Assembly (NCBI GenBank): GCA_004802705.1
Contig: SGPL01000011.1
Coordinates: 66,595-130,594, forward strand
Direction: 5' to 3'
DNA: 64,000 bases
DNA from: Bondarzewia mesenterica
Lineage: Eukaryota > Basidiomycota > Agaricomycetes > Russulales > Bondarzewiaceae
The stretch's first letter is position 1; the number at the start of each line of letters is the position of its first letter. Below the pieces are notes generated by a model. That model did not search any database. It saw only the letters and a list, made by a program, of their open reading frames with translations, and was not told where the DNA came from. Made by a program: the position numbers and the translations under genes. This document shows, one piece after another, positions 1 through 11,691 of this stretch.

Positions 1-118
1 TTTCCTTGTCCTCGTTATTCAATCGGAAACTGATGGCGAGCCCACCCGAGGCGATCATGTCTTTCAAATGAGATAAGATACCAGATATGTGGGATGCTTA
101 ACCCAATCTTCCTGCCCC

Positions 119-126
119 TATTTAAA
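119..126 (+). promoter_or_regulatory. TATA-like box upstream of the Rieske oxygenase
   Basis: The sequence tatttaaa lies about 90 nt before the oxygenase ATG, which is a normal distance for a fungal TATA element plus a short 5' leader. The rest of positions 1-212 shows no gene. The assignment rests on motif and spacing only. Confidence 0.4.
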
Positions 127-212
127 TGATGATCACACTTTCGGCAACATCGCGCCGATCACAACTCTCTCTCAAAGGTCTCTGTTCGTTTCTCTCGACA
201 ACACCCTCACTC

Positions 213-2265
213 ATGGCCATGTCTGCCTCTGTCGAAAGCAAAAGTAACTGTTCACCATCTATCTTCTCATAAATTTTAGATTGAGTTCATTGGCAGACGA
301 GAAAGTCAACCTTGCATCCTCGTGGTATCGTTCTGACGCTATCTACCAGCTTGAGCGTCGTGCCATCTTCTCCAAAAAATGGCTCTTCCTTTGCCACACA
401 AACGTGTGTTTCCTATTTTTGTATTTTTGAAGCTTTGATTGAAACATTCGTAAACAGCGCTTCAGTAACACTGGCGAATACGTCAGGTTCACAGTTGCTA
501 GCTATAGCTTCTTCGTCATCAAGGATCGCGAGGGCCAGATCAATGCCTTCCACAATGTTTGCCGCCACCGTGCATTCCCCATACTTGGCAGCAAAAAGGA
601 CGTAAGTTAGCTTTCTCTGTCACCTTTGTTAGCTGCGAAGAGCTCAACAGAATTGCAACAGGGCGAAGCGGACCCGTTGACAGAGGCAGGAAAGGTCTCC
701 GTCTTGGCCTGCAAATTTCATGGCTGGAGGTATGATGCCCGATCTCCTTCGCTCTTCTTGGTTGACCCACTCCTCCGTTATCAGCTACACGATGAAGGGT
801 CAGCTTGCCAAGGCACCCGGATTCGACGAGGTCGAGGGCTTTGACGAGTCAAAGAATGGCCTTTTCCCTATTCGAACCCACATCGACAAGCTTGGATACC
901 TATACGTCAACCTTGATACGTACGTCGATCTTCTGTTCTTTCACATAACTTGACCAGGGTCGATGACTTTACATATCCCTGTCTTTTTTTAATGGTCTAC
1001 TGTCGTCTGTGGCGTATGCTTATGCCTTCGGATAGCTCTGACGACTACACAAAATGGGAGGAGCAATTTGGCGACGTCGACGATCAACCTAGAGTGAAGG
1101 GCTTCGACACTAGCAAGTACAGATACGCGTTTAGCTGGTCTTTTGAAAATTGTACGATCAATGTCGGGCATTTTCGGCACGCATTCGCTTACAATTGCAT
1201 CTTGCTAGGCCAATACAACTGGAAGACTCTCGTCGATAACGTACATTCGATCCACTTCCTCAAAGCTATCCCGTTCTCACTTCTGCCCTTCAGTACAACG
1301 AATGCTATCACTGCAAGGTCGCACACCCAGGAATCGCCAGTGTTTGTGTTTTATTGTGCACGTTATTTCTCGTGCACCTACTCATGGCTTCTACAATCCA
1401 GACTGTCGACTTGAAGACGTATTACGTGCAGGGACAGCACAGCTATGTCGCGCACTTCTCGCCTCCCAAACCTGAGAATGCCGGTCGTGAAGCCGACGGA
1501 TCCATTGTGGCAACGTTCCTCTTCCCCTTCGCATCGTACGCCAGATTATTTATCAATGCATCCGGAATCTTCCACTGAATCCAATTTCTTGATTTAAACA
1601 GCATCACCCTTATGCCCGCATACGCCTACACTATGCGCGTCGTCCCAATCGATGCGCATAGGACAGAGGTATGGAGACTTGTTAATTTTAATTATTCACC
1701 CAGTTTCACTACTGATGCCCTTCGTTTGCATCACTCTCGTAGATGCAGTACGACGTCTACCGACACGTCGATGCGACAGATGAGGCTTTCAATGAGACGC
1801 ACGAGTTCTTCGTTCAAGTAAGGGTTTTTTCTTAGTGATTTGGTCAGCATAGAATATTGAACTTTCCTTGTTCTGATCCAGGTTGAAAATGAGGACAAAT
1901 ACCTTTGCGTGCGTCAACTTCCCCGCCTTTACGCTAGTCGTTTTAGCTCATAGTTTCGCAGACGAACGCTCAAAAGAATCTTGAGGCGGGCATCTATCAG
2001 ACAGGATCCCTGCACGACGTGAGTTTCCCGAAACTGGTCACCCATGTTCTCCCAGTTAAACAATTGTGTCTAGAAACAAGAGCGGGGCGTCCTCTACTTC
2101 CAGAGCCTTGTCAAGGACGCGCTCACCAAGCACCGTGCGCTCGAGGAAGCGGCGGGCCGCGAGATTTTCCCTGCATTGCCCGACGGCGGACGGATGAGTA
2201 AGGAGGACATTTTCTGCACCAAGTTAGAGTCCAAGTGCGGCAACTCAACGATGCCCGACTGGTGA
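213..2265 (+). CDS. Rieske non-heme iron oxygenase, choline/carnitine monooxygenase-like
   Basis: This multi-exon gene (about ten short introns) starts [10 protein letters not shown] and ends STMPDW. The N-terminal Rieske [2Fe-2S] domain shows its C-x-H pair in NVCRHRAFP (about 560-585) and its C-x2-H pair in LACKFHGW (about 707-730). The catalytic half has the mononuclear-iron signature ECYHCKVAH, with two His four residues apart, directly after NWKTLVDN; an intron at about 1240-1291 separates the two. Family members use a reductase partner to hydroxylate quaternary amines or aromatic acids. The order of motifs fits the alpha-subunit (CMO/CntA-like) group rather than a lone ferredoxin. After splicing I see no frame break. 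The substrate cannot be read from sequence; choline or a related quaternary amine is an inference from family resemblance. No reductase gene is adjacent. Confidence 0.85.
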
Positions 2266-3822
2266 GCTAAGTCTGTCAGGAAGGATGTATTTTCGAGGAG
2301 ATGTGATCTGGCTTGTTGTAGGAGTAGTTGGAAAGTTACGGCTTTGTGTTGTAGGAATAGAAGCAATACGCCGTGTCTTCGTAACCCACGTTCGTCGAAG
2401 GGCCAATCATATCATTCACTGTCTTCGTGTCGACGTCAATCGCGGAAACCGTGAGTTGTCGCGGGACTGATCGCAGCGCAGATTGACGCGAGCAAGGTCA
2501 GCGAAGATCTCTTCCCGGATCCAAATCTGTGGCTACGAAAGATTCTAGCCGGAAAATTTCCTCTCACTGATCAGAACCTAAATGAGATGCTCAAAATCTG
2601 CTCTATCTGTATTACTCGTTGGACTACCTCAACTACGAAAGACGTAGATCCTCTCAATGGGCGGAATAATCCATTTGAAGACATCAAAGGTGATTCTCAC
2701 CCACCAAGAACGACACGATCTCAGAAATAAAAGGCCCTTCCGACTCCTGGTGGACGCACCGGAAGTTCTCAGCCCGATGTACTAGGAAAACAGTAGATAA
2801 GGAGTGGAGCGTCAGTAGGGGATTGCGGCTGGGAGCACGCAGTCAGTGCAGAAGGTCGGCGTCACTTACGGGATCGTTTGAGCTCAAATTTATTACATAG
2901 TTGCAAAAACTTTGCTTGGCATGAATTCTACCAATGTGCGACCGCGTCCGGAATCGGGCGGCTGCTCCTGTATTAGAATTTTTTTTTTGCGCCTCGGTTT
3001 CCCGGAAATATTTATCGTACTCTGCGCAGGCTTTGGACAACTGGGCGAGTTTGGAGGTAAGTTGGCCCAAGCTCTACCATAACGTTGTTCAGAAAAAGAT
3101 CAGCAGCACGACGCCATGACTTGAAGGTTTGATATATGTATCTTCCAAGATGGAAATTAGGCAGCAGTGCTCTCAAATGGATGATTCATGGCCACTCAGC
3201 TTCACAGAACACTCTCCAGACGTTTACCATCACGGGCTCACAACTAGCCACTCCTGGCCTTGCGGCAACCTTGACTGGTGCGTCCCGCCATTTGGCGACA
3301 TTGGCGGCGAGGGCACAATTATCATACGCACGTCCTTTATGGACAACGTTTATAGCGTGTGGGACCTTGCGGCGACATCTTCGGATGGATAAAAACCAAC
3401 GCTCGGGTGTGGAGAACATAAGGCCGGCTTGCTGTGATTTTTGATCCAACGCGGAAGGCTCTATACAGAGATGGGGGAGAGTGGATTGGGAGGGATTGGG
3501 CTGTTGCATGGTGGAGACATAGACCGTGCGTGAGACTGCGCAGGACCACGTGGGAAATCGGAAGTCACGACGTCAAGCAGAAACAACATATTAACGCAGT
3601 GTGGGGGTGAGCTAGGAGGTTCGCATTGAGCGGCGAACTGACATTTCTATCCAGCGTCCGGCCCAGTTCAAAGAACGGTGGCTATCAATTATATAATACT
3701 TGGTCATTAAGTTGAATAGATGGGTTCGAGTAAATATTGACAAACAATCTCCTTGTGCTTTTCTGTAAAATCCCAACAACGGCGACGACGGCAGCGACGT
3801 TGACGACGACGTTAACGACCTC
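2266..3822. other. Intergenic; coding-like remnant at about 2488-2690
   Basis: No complete gene is visible. Around 2488-2690 (+) one frame reads like protein (DLFPDPNLWLRKILAGKF, then LNEMLKICSICITRW) without a start or a recognisable family, so it may be a gene relic. An acidic in-frame stretch (Asp-rich, about 3775-3822) sits directly before the SET-protein ATG and may be coding, see that gene. Confidence 0.4.
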
Positions 3823-6800
3823 ATGAAAGACGATGCAACAGAGGCTGCTCTCGGTCTGCTTGGTCTTAATAACGCCTCCTCTTCTTCGACGATCCCCCTC
3901 AAAAGAGCCGCTCCAGACGACGTCCTCGAGAAAGATCCTGACGAGCAAAATTCGAACCCGGACTCTATCAAGTGCATCTGTGGCTCTACCTATGACGATG
4001 GATTTTCTATAGCGTGCGACAACTGCTCCAGATGGTGTCATGCAGCGTGCTTCGATATCGTGGAGGGAGGAGTGCCGGAAGAGTGGCATTGCTGGGTCTG
4101 TGTTCCGAGGCCGGTAGACAGGGAGCGGGCAGCGCGGTTACAGAGGGATAGGCAGAGAGAAGCCATAAGGAATGAAGTGGAGAGGCGGCGAAGGCATGCT
4201 AGTCCGGGCACCGAGAGGAAGCAGAGGAGGGCGAGCACGGCGGCTGTCGAGGCAAACAGCCACACTGGTAAGAGAAAGAGGCGGACATCAGTCAACGTCC
4301 AGTCGCAGCCTGCTGAGGACGAGCATGTCGATATTGATGAGCCGTGGACGCACAGCTACGTCCACATCGACAGGAACAACATTCCTCACCAAGAAACTCG
4401 AGACCGGCTCCGACGACAGGCCCAACATTGGCGAGGCGTTACTGCTCTTTCGTCCTCTACGTCCCCATCTCCGTTTGATACCTCTCCCGTCTCGCTTGGC
4501 GCCTTTCCTGATTCGCCACAAACTATGCTTCGCCCCCTTTCAGACTCATCATTTTCGCATCCGACACTTTCTTCCAACACGAACCCTTCCGTTCGCCCGC
4601 CATCGTACGCCATGCACACAACCCATCCGATCCCCTCTTCAAAGTTTATTACACCCTTCACCTCGACGATCATTCCCTCGTCGGCATATCTTTCTGATCC
4701 ACTCAACGCGTACGTGCATCAGGGCATGCCAAAGCCTTTCGTCCATCTTTTTGGCCCGCCACTTGACGTCGCTTTGGATGCTAGGATAGAGGGAAATGAA
4801 GCGAGGTTTGTTCGAAGCGGGTGCAAGCCTAATGCGGTGTTGAGGCCCGTTATTTGCGAGCACGCCAGCAAGGATCCGGAGGACCCACTCACGTTCGGTG
4901 TGTTCGCGTTGCGCGATTTAAAGCCAAACGAGGAAATTGTGCTTGGTTGGGAATGGGATGATGGGAACGCCGTGCATAGTTTACCGGCATTGATTGAGAA
5001 TCCACGTCTCTTCTCGTGAGTGCTCATCCTCGTATTCATCACCCGGCGGCAGCTCAACGGTGGCGCAGAGCACGTCAAGTCCACCATCTCCGCAACCAAA
5101 TGACGTCCATGCTTCATGCACTTAGCTCCACCTTTACCACTTGTGCGTGCGGCGCCAAGGCTAAAGACTGCGCGCTAACACTCATGGCCGCGTTCGTCGA
5201 CGGTCAACTTCCCGATCATTCTTGCACAGAGCGATCACCCTGTTCACCGCATCCTTCTTCTGCGAAGGCGGATCTTGGACCGTTAGTTGGCGTTGAGCGC
5301 GGTTTTCGCACGCGGGAAAAGATGCCATGGAGTGGAGGCATGAACGGCGTAGAATTGATGATCCCGCCACAACCGATGGCGGGTCCCTCAACCGTCCTCA
5401 GTGATAGGAGGAATACAGTAGGGAATGCCAATGGGTCGATGCTGGCCAAACAAATGTTACCAGAGTTTCGATTGAGTCCGGCTACGGATTCGCCCACGCC
5501 CAAGAAGGATCGGAAGGGAAAGGGCAGGACTCATGGTACGCCAGACATTTGGGTCGCCATTTGTCCGCTAATTCATGTCCGGCTAGCCATTCAATCCGAC
5601 GATAGCGATACCTCTGTCACTAATGAACATAAGTCACCAAAGCCTAAACGTCGGCATCGACGCGTGACGATCGATTCCTCCCCATACCGCTCACCTTCAC
5701 CAACAGATCTTGCAGACGAAGATAGGATGCCTCCGAAAATGCGAAAGCAATGGATTCACCGTAGTTCAGAAGCATTAAGGAACGCGTCACTCACTGCATC
5801 CCCTAGTGAGAGCGTCGTCAGCTTAGGGAGTGTATTAGGTTCAGTTGGGGCAGATAAGATGGATGTAGATTCAGGTGCGTTCGCCTCCCTTAATATTCTC
5901 CACTTGCGTCGCCCACATGTCGCTCTGGGTCAGATGCGAGAGATATGCCGCCGCCACCCATGCCAGCATCTCACGATTCGTCGTCCTCGTCACACTCTCC
6001 CCGCATATTCACCAATACTCGACCACTTGATATACCTTTTCAATCTGTTCCGAAGCTTCCGGATCCACCACCTTCGCCATCGCCTTCCACACCGTTTGCT
6101 AATTTATCATTACATTCACCTACCATATTGGCTTCTTCTTCTGTTCCTGTTCCATCTCATTCTCACACTCACACTCATCCCCTTCGTCCCCGATTTTTTC
6201 CTGATTCGGGACCAAACGATCCCAGTTCTTCGCCTGCCCCTGCTATCCCCGCCTCTCCTTTCGTGCCTTCAACGGACCCTTCATCTATTCCCTCTAAGTT
6301 ATCCAATTCCTCAGCACCATTTTATATTCCAATGTCGAAGGTGAGTGAGGTGAATTTAGCAGAGATGGATCAAACAGAGGATGGGCGGGATGAGAGCAGT
6401 GAAGTGCCTATGCCAGATGGTGGTGGCGGTGATTTGATGGACGTCGATGAAGAGAAGAATGGCACAGGGAAGAGCGAGGAGATGCGGGAGTCAGAGAGTC
6501 TGCCTCGATCCCGCTTGATGGAGACTTCCGCGCCGGACGTATTTGTTCTACTACGGAGTCCTCGCGTTTCGCTTCCCCCGCCTACGCCGCCAACGCCCTT
6601 AGAAAGCGATGCTGCGCACGACCACGTTCCCCCTATACCAGCTGCCACGGACTCAGACAATCGACCGCAGTCCCCTCCTCTATCATGCCGTTCGCCCCTT
6701 CTGCGATCAGCGCAGCGGATAACTATTCCTCTCCCAGCGCACTCGCCTACACCACCTCCGAGATCGCCGACACCACCACCTCCCCCTCCGCGTTTGCCCA

Positions 6801-7849
6801 CGCCGCCACCACCACCAAGAGTGAAGCTAACTTTGCAGGACTTCAAGCTCCGGAAGCAGAAGCAGAAGGAGGAACAGATGGCCAGGGCAGCCAAGCCGCC
6901 AGAAGTGACAGTCGCAGAGCTTACTGACATTTCGCTTGGAACGAACGAAGGGCAACACGAGCAACTCATGAAGGATCCTGGTGCGGACACAAGTGGGATC
7001 GAAGTGGAAGCAGACTTGGAGGCAGTGATGAGCACCTATCGCAGTCAGGCAGCGGACGGTGAGACGAAGGCGGTGGACAACCTAGTCTCCAACGGTGCAC
7101 ATGGTGGCGACATTTCTTTGTTTGATGAACGAGCTCCAGTGAATGGCGCCCAGATCTCTCATCAGAATTCGCCTCCACACCCAAACCAAGAGGCGACATC
7201 GCTCATGACGAAAATCGAGCTGATTGAGGACTGTCGTCCCTTGTCTCATGGCGTGACCATGGACAGCTGTACATCGCCGGAACACGACAGAAATCCGGAG
7301 ACAAGCGTAGTGGTAGAGGCATCACAATCCGAACGAAAAATGAATGGTGCCGCGATGGCCATGTCTGCATCTCTTTCAGGAGGGGAAACCCCCGCTTCGT
7401 CACCTCCACCTGGCAAATCGGACAGTGCGTCTTCGCGTCTGTCGACCACTAGCAGCAGCCAAAGTCAGAACGGAAGCCAAGAGGATGGAGAGATCGTGAA
7501 CTCCGCGTCGCCGCATTATACACCTTTCCTCGTACGCTCGCACAGTCCCCCGACGCAACCGCGCTCGTTCAACAATATATCGTCCGCGCTGCCGCGAAGT
7601 GTACCTAGACCGAATCCACCTGCTTCTCGGCCGCTGCCGAGTGGGCCGCGAGCATTGCGCGCGATGGGCGGAAACGTAACGGGGACTTCCTCAGTCTATC
7701 CTCCCAGTCGATCCTTGCCCTTTGGGAGCTCACAATATATTCCACGGGGTCCGTCTGCCGATCGAGAAAGGAAAGATTGGGAGAGGGAGAGGGGATGGGT
7801 GGGTGTACCGAGGGGCCGTGGTCGGGGTTCTGCTGGATGGGGTCGATGA
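3823..7849 (+). CDS. set3: Set3-like PHD finger and SET domain protein
   Basis: The model has four exons (introns about 5016-5068, 5536-5586 and 5875-5933, all in phase) and gives about 1287 residues. A PHD finger lies at residues 51-93 (C-x-C, C-x2-C, WCH, C-x2-C pattern). A SET domain follows at about 275-385. The usual catalytic Asn-His-Ser-Cys-x-Pro-Asn signature reads RSGCKPN here (about 331-337), the form seen in the Set3/MLL5 branch, where methyltransferase activity is doubtful. The long C-terminal half is Ser/Pro-rich and disordered. In yeast, Set3 scaffolds a histone deacetylase complex that reads H3K4 methylation at 5' gene ends; the PHD finger is the reader. The start is uncertain: an in-frame acidic stretch continues at least 45 nt upstream of the chosen ATG, so a further 5' exon is possible. 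Confidence 0.85.
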
Positions 7850-8373
7850 TGCAGGCCGTTTTCCTCATCTTTATCTGGTTCTCCGTTGGCTTGGTTGTCT
7901 GCTTTCCGATCTTAACATTGTCAAAGCGGACATGGTGTATGTTATGTTATTCGTTAACGATTGCAAGTTTGCGCTAATTTTATTCTGCCATTTGAATTTC
8001 GATTTTCTTCTTTGTCTTTGCGGTCTGCCGCTAGGGCGGCACTTCTTTTTACTGTTCTCTTTTCGTTTAGATCGACGGAATGTAATGAGTAGCGCAGTCG
8101 TTGAATCTCAAACGCCATGATATGTCTGTTACATTGAGCTCACTTCGAAGAGCTTGGCAGCACCGACGATGCTAGATCAGCCAGACCATCGAACGGATGA
8201 ATCCTAGGGAGAGCAGATCGTTTGATGTCAACATGAAGATTCAATAGAATTGTCCAGTTCTTTCAGCAAGGCAAAGTGCCGACATTCAGCCGCCTACATG
8301 TGAGCCCATAGACTGCATTAGGCCTCATGCCTCGGGTCTCATGTCAGCCGGCGAAGAATCTGGCAATGGCGTG
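7850..8373. other. Intergenic between convergent genes
   Basis: This holds the 3' flanks of the SET-domain gene (+) and the chorismate mutase gene (-). I see no further gene, RNA or repeat. Confidence 0.5.
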
Positions 8374-9424
8374 TCAAAGGAGTGGTACGTGCGGATCAAA
8401 GACGAGATGGGTCAGTTTCTCACTCACATACTGAACTTCAACCTCTGTTGTCAGGTCAATCAACTCCCTGAATAACCTGGCCGTGGCATTCCGAAGATCG
8501 CCCGCGAATGCACCGGGAACGAGAGCGCCCGAACCTATCCAAGCCGTTGAGAATTCGTCCGCCGCGTTGGATGCTTGAGCGAGAACGCCGGTCTCCTGCG
8601 TCGTGTTGGTGAGCAGAGTCCGAATTGCTTCCGAGTTGTTGGATTGAATCAGAGGAGTATATCCGGTCACGTTGGATGCGAACTTAGTCTCTGCCACGAT
8701 TTTCCCGATGTGTGCGCTGTTAGAGTTAGCGGAGTCAGTCTGCCTTCAAAAGTGTGTCGACTCCACATCACGTACCGATGGGACAGCAACGCGAGCAGTG
8801 TTGCATCCAGGTTCATCGCTGCATCGTTGTTCACGGTGGAATTGTCCAAATGGAAGAAGTAGGAAGTCTGAGAAGTGAAAAACTCTGGGACAAGGGTGTT
8901 CACGTAGAATGATGTGAGATTTGCGTTGCCGCTGAACGTGTCTTGGTGGAACCTCCCAGGCGGAAACGGGTTTGACTGCGTGGCATGATCTGGAAAAATG
9001 AGAGGGAGGGTGAACGGGTATTCGAGTTTCCCGTATTTGAAGCGTCCGGAGGCATCAGCTACTATTTCTCGTGCGTGAATGAATCCCAACAGCCTTTTAC
9101 CGCCATCTTCGTAGATGGCAGGATCGGCAGAGAGGTTGATACGTTCTGTGATAGCACTAACATTAAACCCCGTTGTGAATCTGAACACTTGGGTAGAATC
9201 AGCAGCGAACACTTGCCTGACGATTGGTGCTTCTAACTGCGAGAGTATGTTCTGGATCAATATAGAGCATCAGACTGGAGACTCAAAGAGAACGCGAGAA
9301 CTCATCAGAGGAGACATACCCTGATCTCGGTCAGGTTTGGTACTGGGAGGAAAGGACGCGAATTCGCGTTGGAGAATGCAAATTGAGAGACAGTTATGCT
9401 GAAGAGCAACGTGGTCCACTTCAT
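8374..9424 (-). CDS. Secreted chorismate mutase (AroQ class, eukaryotic type)
   Basis: Three exons give about 307 residues. The first exon encodes a signal peptide (MKWTTLLFSITVSQFAFSNA, then a Pro-rich linker). The AroQ fold follows: TEIRNILSQLEAPIV aligns with the first active-site helix of yeast Aro7, with Arg35 at the place of Aro7 Arg16. FYVNTLVPEF and LLALLSHRAHIGKIVAETKF match the core helices, and the latter keeps the catalytic Arg and Lys of the family. The enzyme turns chorismate into prephenate, normally in the cytosol or plastid for Phe/Tyr synthesis; a secreted form must act outside the cell or inside another organism. Secreted chorismate mutases are known from plant-associated fungi (Ustilago Cmu1) and nematodes. 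The gene is complete and carries two short introns. Secretion is inferred from the N-terminus only. Confidence 0.85.
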
Positions 9425-11691
9425 GTCCAAGTGATATATTGAAGATGAAGTGAGTCGACGTTTGCGTGAGTTGGGTTAAGCTTCTGACCAACAAGAACAC
9501 GCAGATTTAAAAACGACCCAATGTCTTATATCGGACTTTGCCGCTCGCGTGTGTTTCAAGTTGCTGTACATGATAAGTGAGCGCTCGGCGCTTACCAGGT
9601 ACCTGGGAGCAAGGCGACGACAATGCAGCATGGAAACACGGCCTCAGTGAGATTATAACAGACCACTCTTCTAGACAATCCATCATCGTGAGGAAATACT
9701 CGTACATTTATTTTTGTTGTTGTTTACGCCGGCAGCTCCACGAATCACGATCCTCAGGACTCCTGAGATGCCTCCATGCTCGTTCGTTAACGTGGCATAT
9801 CTTGAGCACGATGGGAATCCTGATGAGCATGGTCTGAGAGAAAGGCGAAGTTTGGGGTTAAGAGCTAGTTGTCGAATGGAACAACGAATGATTGAGATGC
9901 AGCGGAACTAGATGCTGTTTTCCATCGCATAGAGATCATTCGATGACAATCGAGAACAATGCTTGCCAAGCTCTGTTTGGAAGCAGGAGACGGTAAACCA
10001 ATTGCGCTCCCGGAGTTTGATGACTTACTGGATAGACATACAATGTTGGCCCTAGGTCCGACAAATTTGGTCCCCGACTCTCTGATCCACTGGCATGCAA
10101 ATTGTGGTGCTGTTTACGTTGTGGCTGAAACCACTTTCTCGACCATCATGGGGTAACATTCTTTGCTTTACTTTTCGAGGTAGTCCGTCGGACGTCATGT
10201 CGACAGACTGAGTTTTGATCTAGCAAGGAATTTCGTCTCCTTCAACCTCATATCAGTTTCGAGCCCGCGAGCGGTGTAGTGCAAGTGCACGCAGTCCTAC
10301 GCAGTCAAATTGGAGCGTACGACATGTAGTGAGGATGGCGTTGGCTCGAGTGGTGCGAGTGGTGATATTGGCCGACATACACCACAACTGACGCTCCCAC
10401 CGCTGCTCGTGCTTGGAGGCGGCGGCGGCGGCGGCGCAGCCGGGGGCTCGTACGAGTGATGCTGCGTATAATGATGACTCCCATCGCGGGCGGCGGCGGA
10501 TTGCTCTGCAAAGCGGCCTGTGATGTGAACTGCTCATCACCGCTGAAACGTTCGAAGCCGGCGGCGCAGACGGAGGTGCCAACGCCGGGTCGATGGTCCA
10601 CTGTTCCCCCGAACTATCCCCCTCGAGACGCGCCCTCTTTACCTTCCGTTCCCGGTCCTCTCCTACAGATGATCTCTGCTCTTCTCTTCAGGTTCACTCT
10701 CCGGCCCCGGCTCTTCGTCGTCGGGGATGCATCGATGGACACTGGCGCGGGCAGCGGGTGCGGCAGGGCCATTGCAGGGAAGGGCGAACCCGAACCGCGC
10801 AGCTTGCGCTGGCGGATGTCTTTTCGTATGCGAATCTTGAAGCTTGAAGCTTGATCGGCCAGCGAACAGGACAGCGGCGTCTTGCCGCAGCACCTCTACT
10901 TTCTTCGTCGCTGTTCATGTCCGCATCGTCGATATTTTTCCTGTCGCTCGCAGATGGATTGTGAGAACGGAGAGTCCTTTATTCATTCGTGTATGGCCGC
11001 AGTCTCAGATCCACCCGTCACAGTATGTACAGTTTATGAGTCCTGGGTTAGATAGCCATCGGCCTGGCATGCCCTCAGCTTACACCCCAAATGATACGCG
11101 GCGAAGATTTCGCTTTTCTGCTCTCTCAGCGTAACTGCCACGCTTCCATCGCTGCGCCGCGCCTTGTTGATACAGGTAAGACCATACGACCCTTGATTCG
11201 AGCAGACGACACAACCATCGGCAGCCGGACTGGGCGCCGTCATGCCCTGTCTAGGTGCAGCACGACGACAGGTGATGCTCCCACTACGCCAGACGCTTAG
11301 CCCGAGTTGCAGAATTCTAGATACCATCCCGTTCTTTATGAATGGTCGGCATACCTTTGGATTGTGGCCATTAACAGTAATGGAGCAGGCGGGAAGACAC
11401 TTTGGTACCCTTGTCTTTGAGGAGTTCTCGACGAGCTCACGTCGAATACCAATTATCGAAGCAAGGGTATATTCTCAGACAGATCTAAAACTGCACAAAT
11501 AACTATTGCAAAAGTGAGTCAAGAACGTGTGCACACAGAAATTAAAAACTTTGAGTTGTTCAAACCGACTGCCCGAGAATGCATGCAGACCGTCAGAAGA
11601 CCAAAAAGAGAGGATGCATAAATGTCAGGATAGAAAAAAAGATACAAAAGACGGTGTAGAAAAAGAATTATATGAAGCTGCGGCATACCGG
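9425..11691. other. Long intergenic region, no supported gene
   Basis: A run of A/T (tttaaa type) near 9505 lies upstream of the chorismate mutase start and may be its TATA element. Further on there are only short, compositionally biased open frames, including a GGC-type microsatellite at about 10417-10436 that creates false Pro/Arg-rich ORFs. No RNA gene or transposon end was recognised. Confidence 0.5.
10417..10436. repeat. GGC trinucleotide microsatellite
   Basis: About six tandem GGC units interrupt an otherwise featureless intergenic stretch. The repeat generates long low-complexity reading frames on both strands that should not be taken for genes. Confidence 0.7.

Noticed and set aside
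6370..7035. 221-codon open frame on the minus strand
   Set aside because: It is antisense to the Ser/Pro-rich tail of the Set3-like gene and is low-complexity Gly/Ser; the plus-strand frame is continuous with the SET protein.
10253..10918. Several overlapping Arg/Pro/Ala-rich frames on both strands
   Set aside because: They arise from GC-rich microsatellite-like sequence; frames are equally open on both strands and lack splice or start context.
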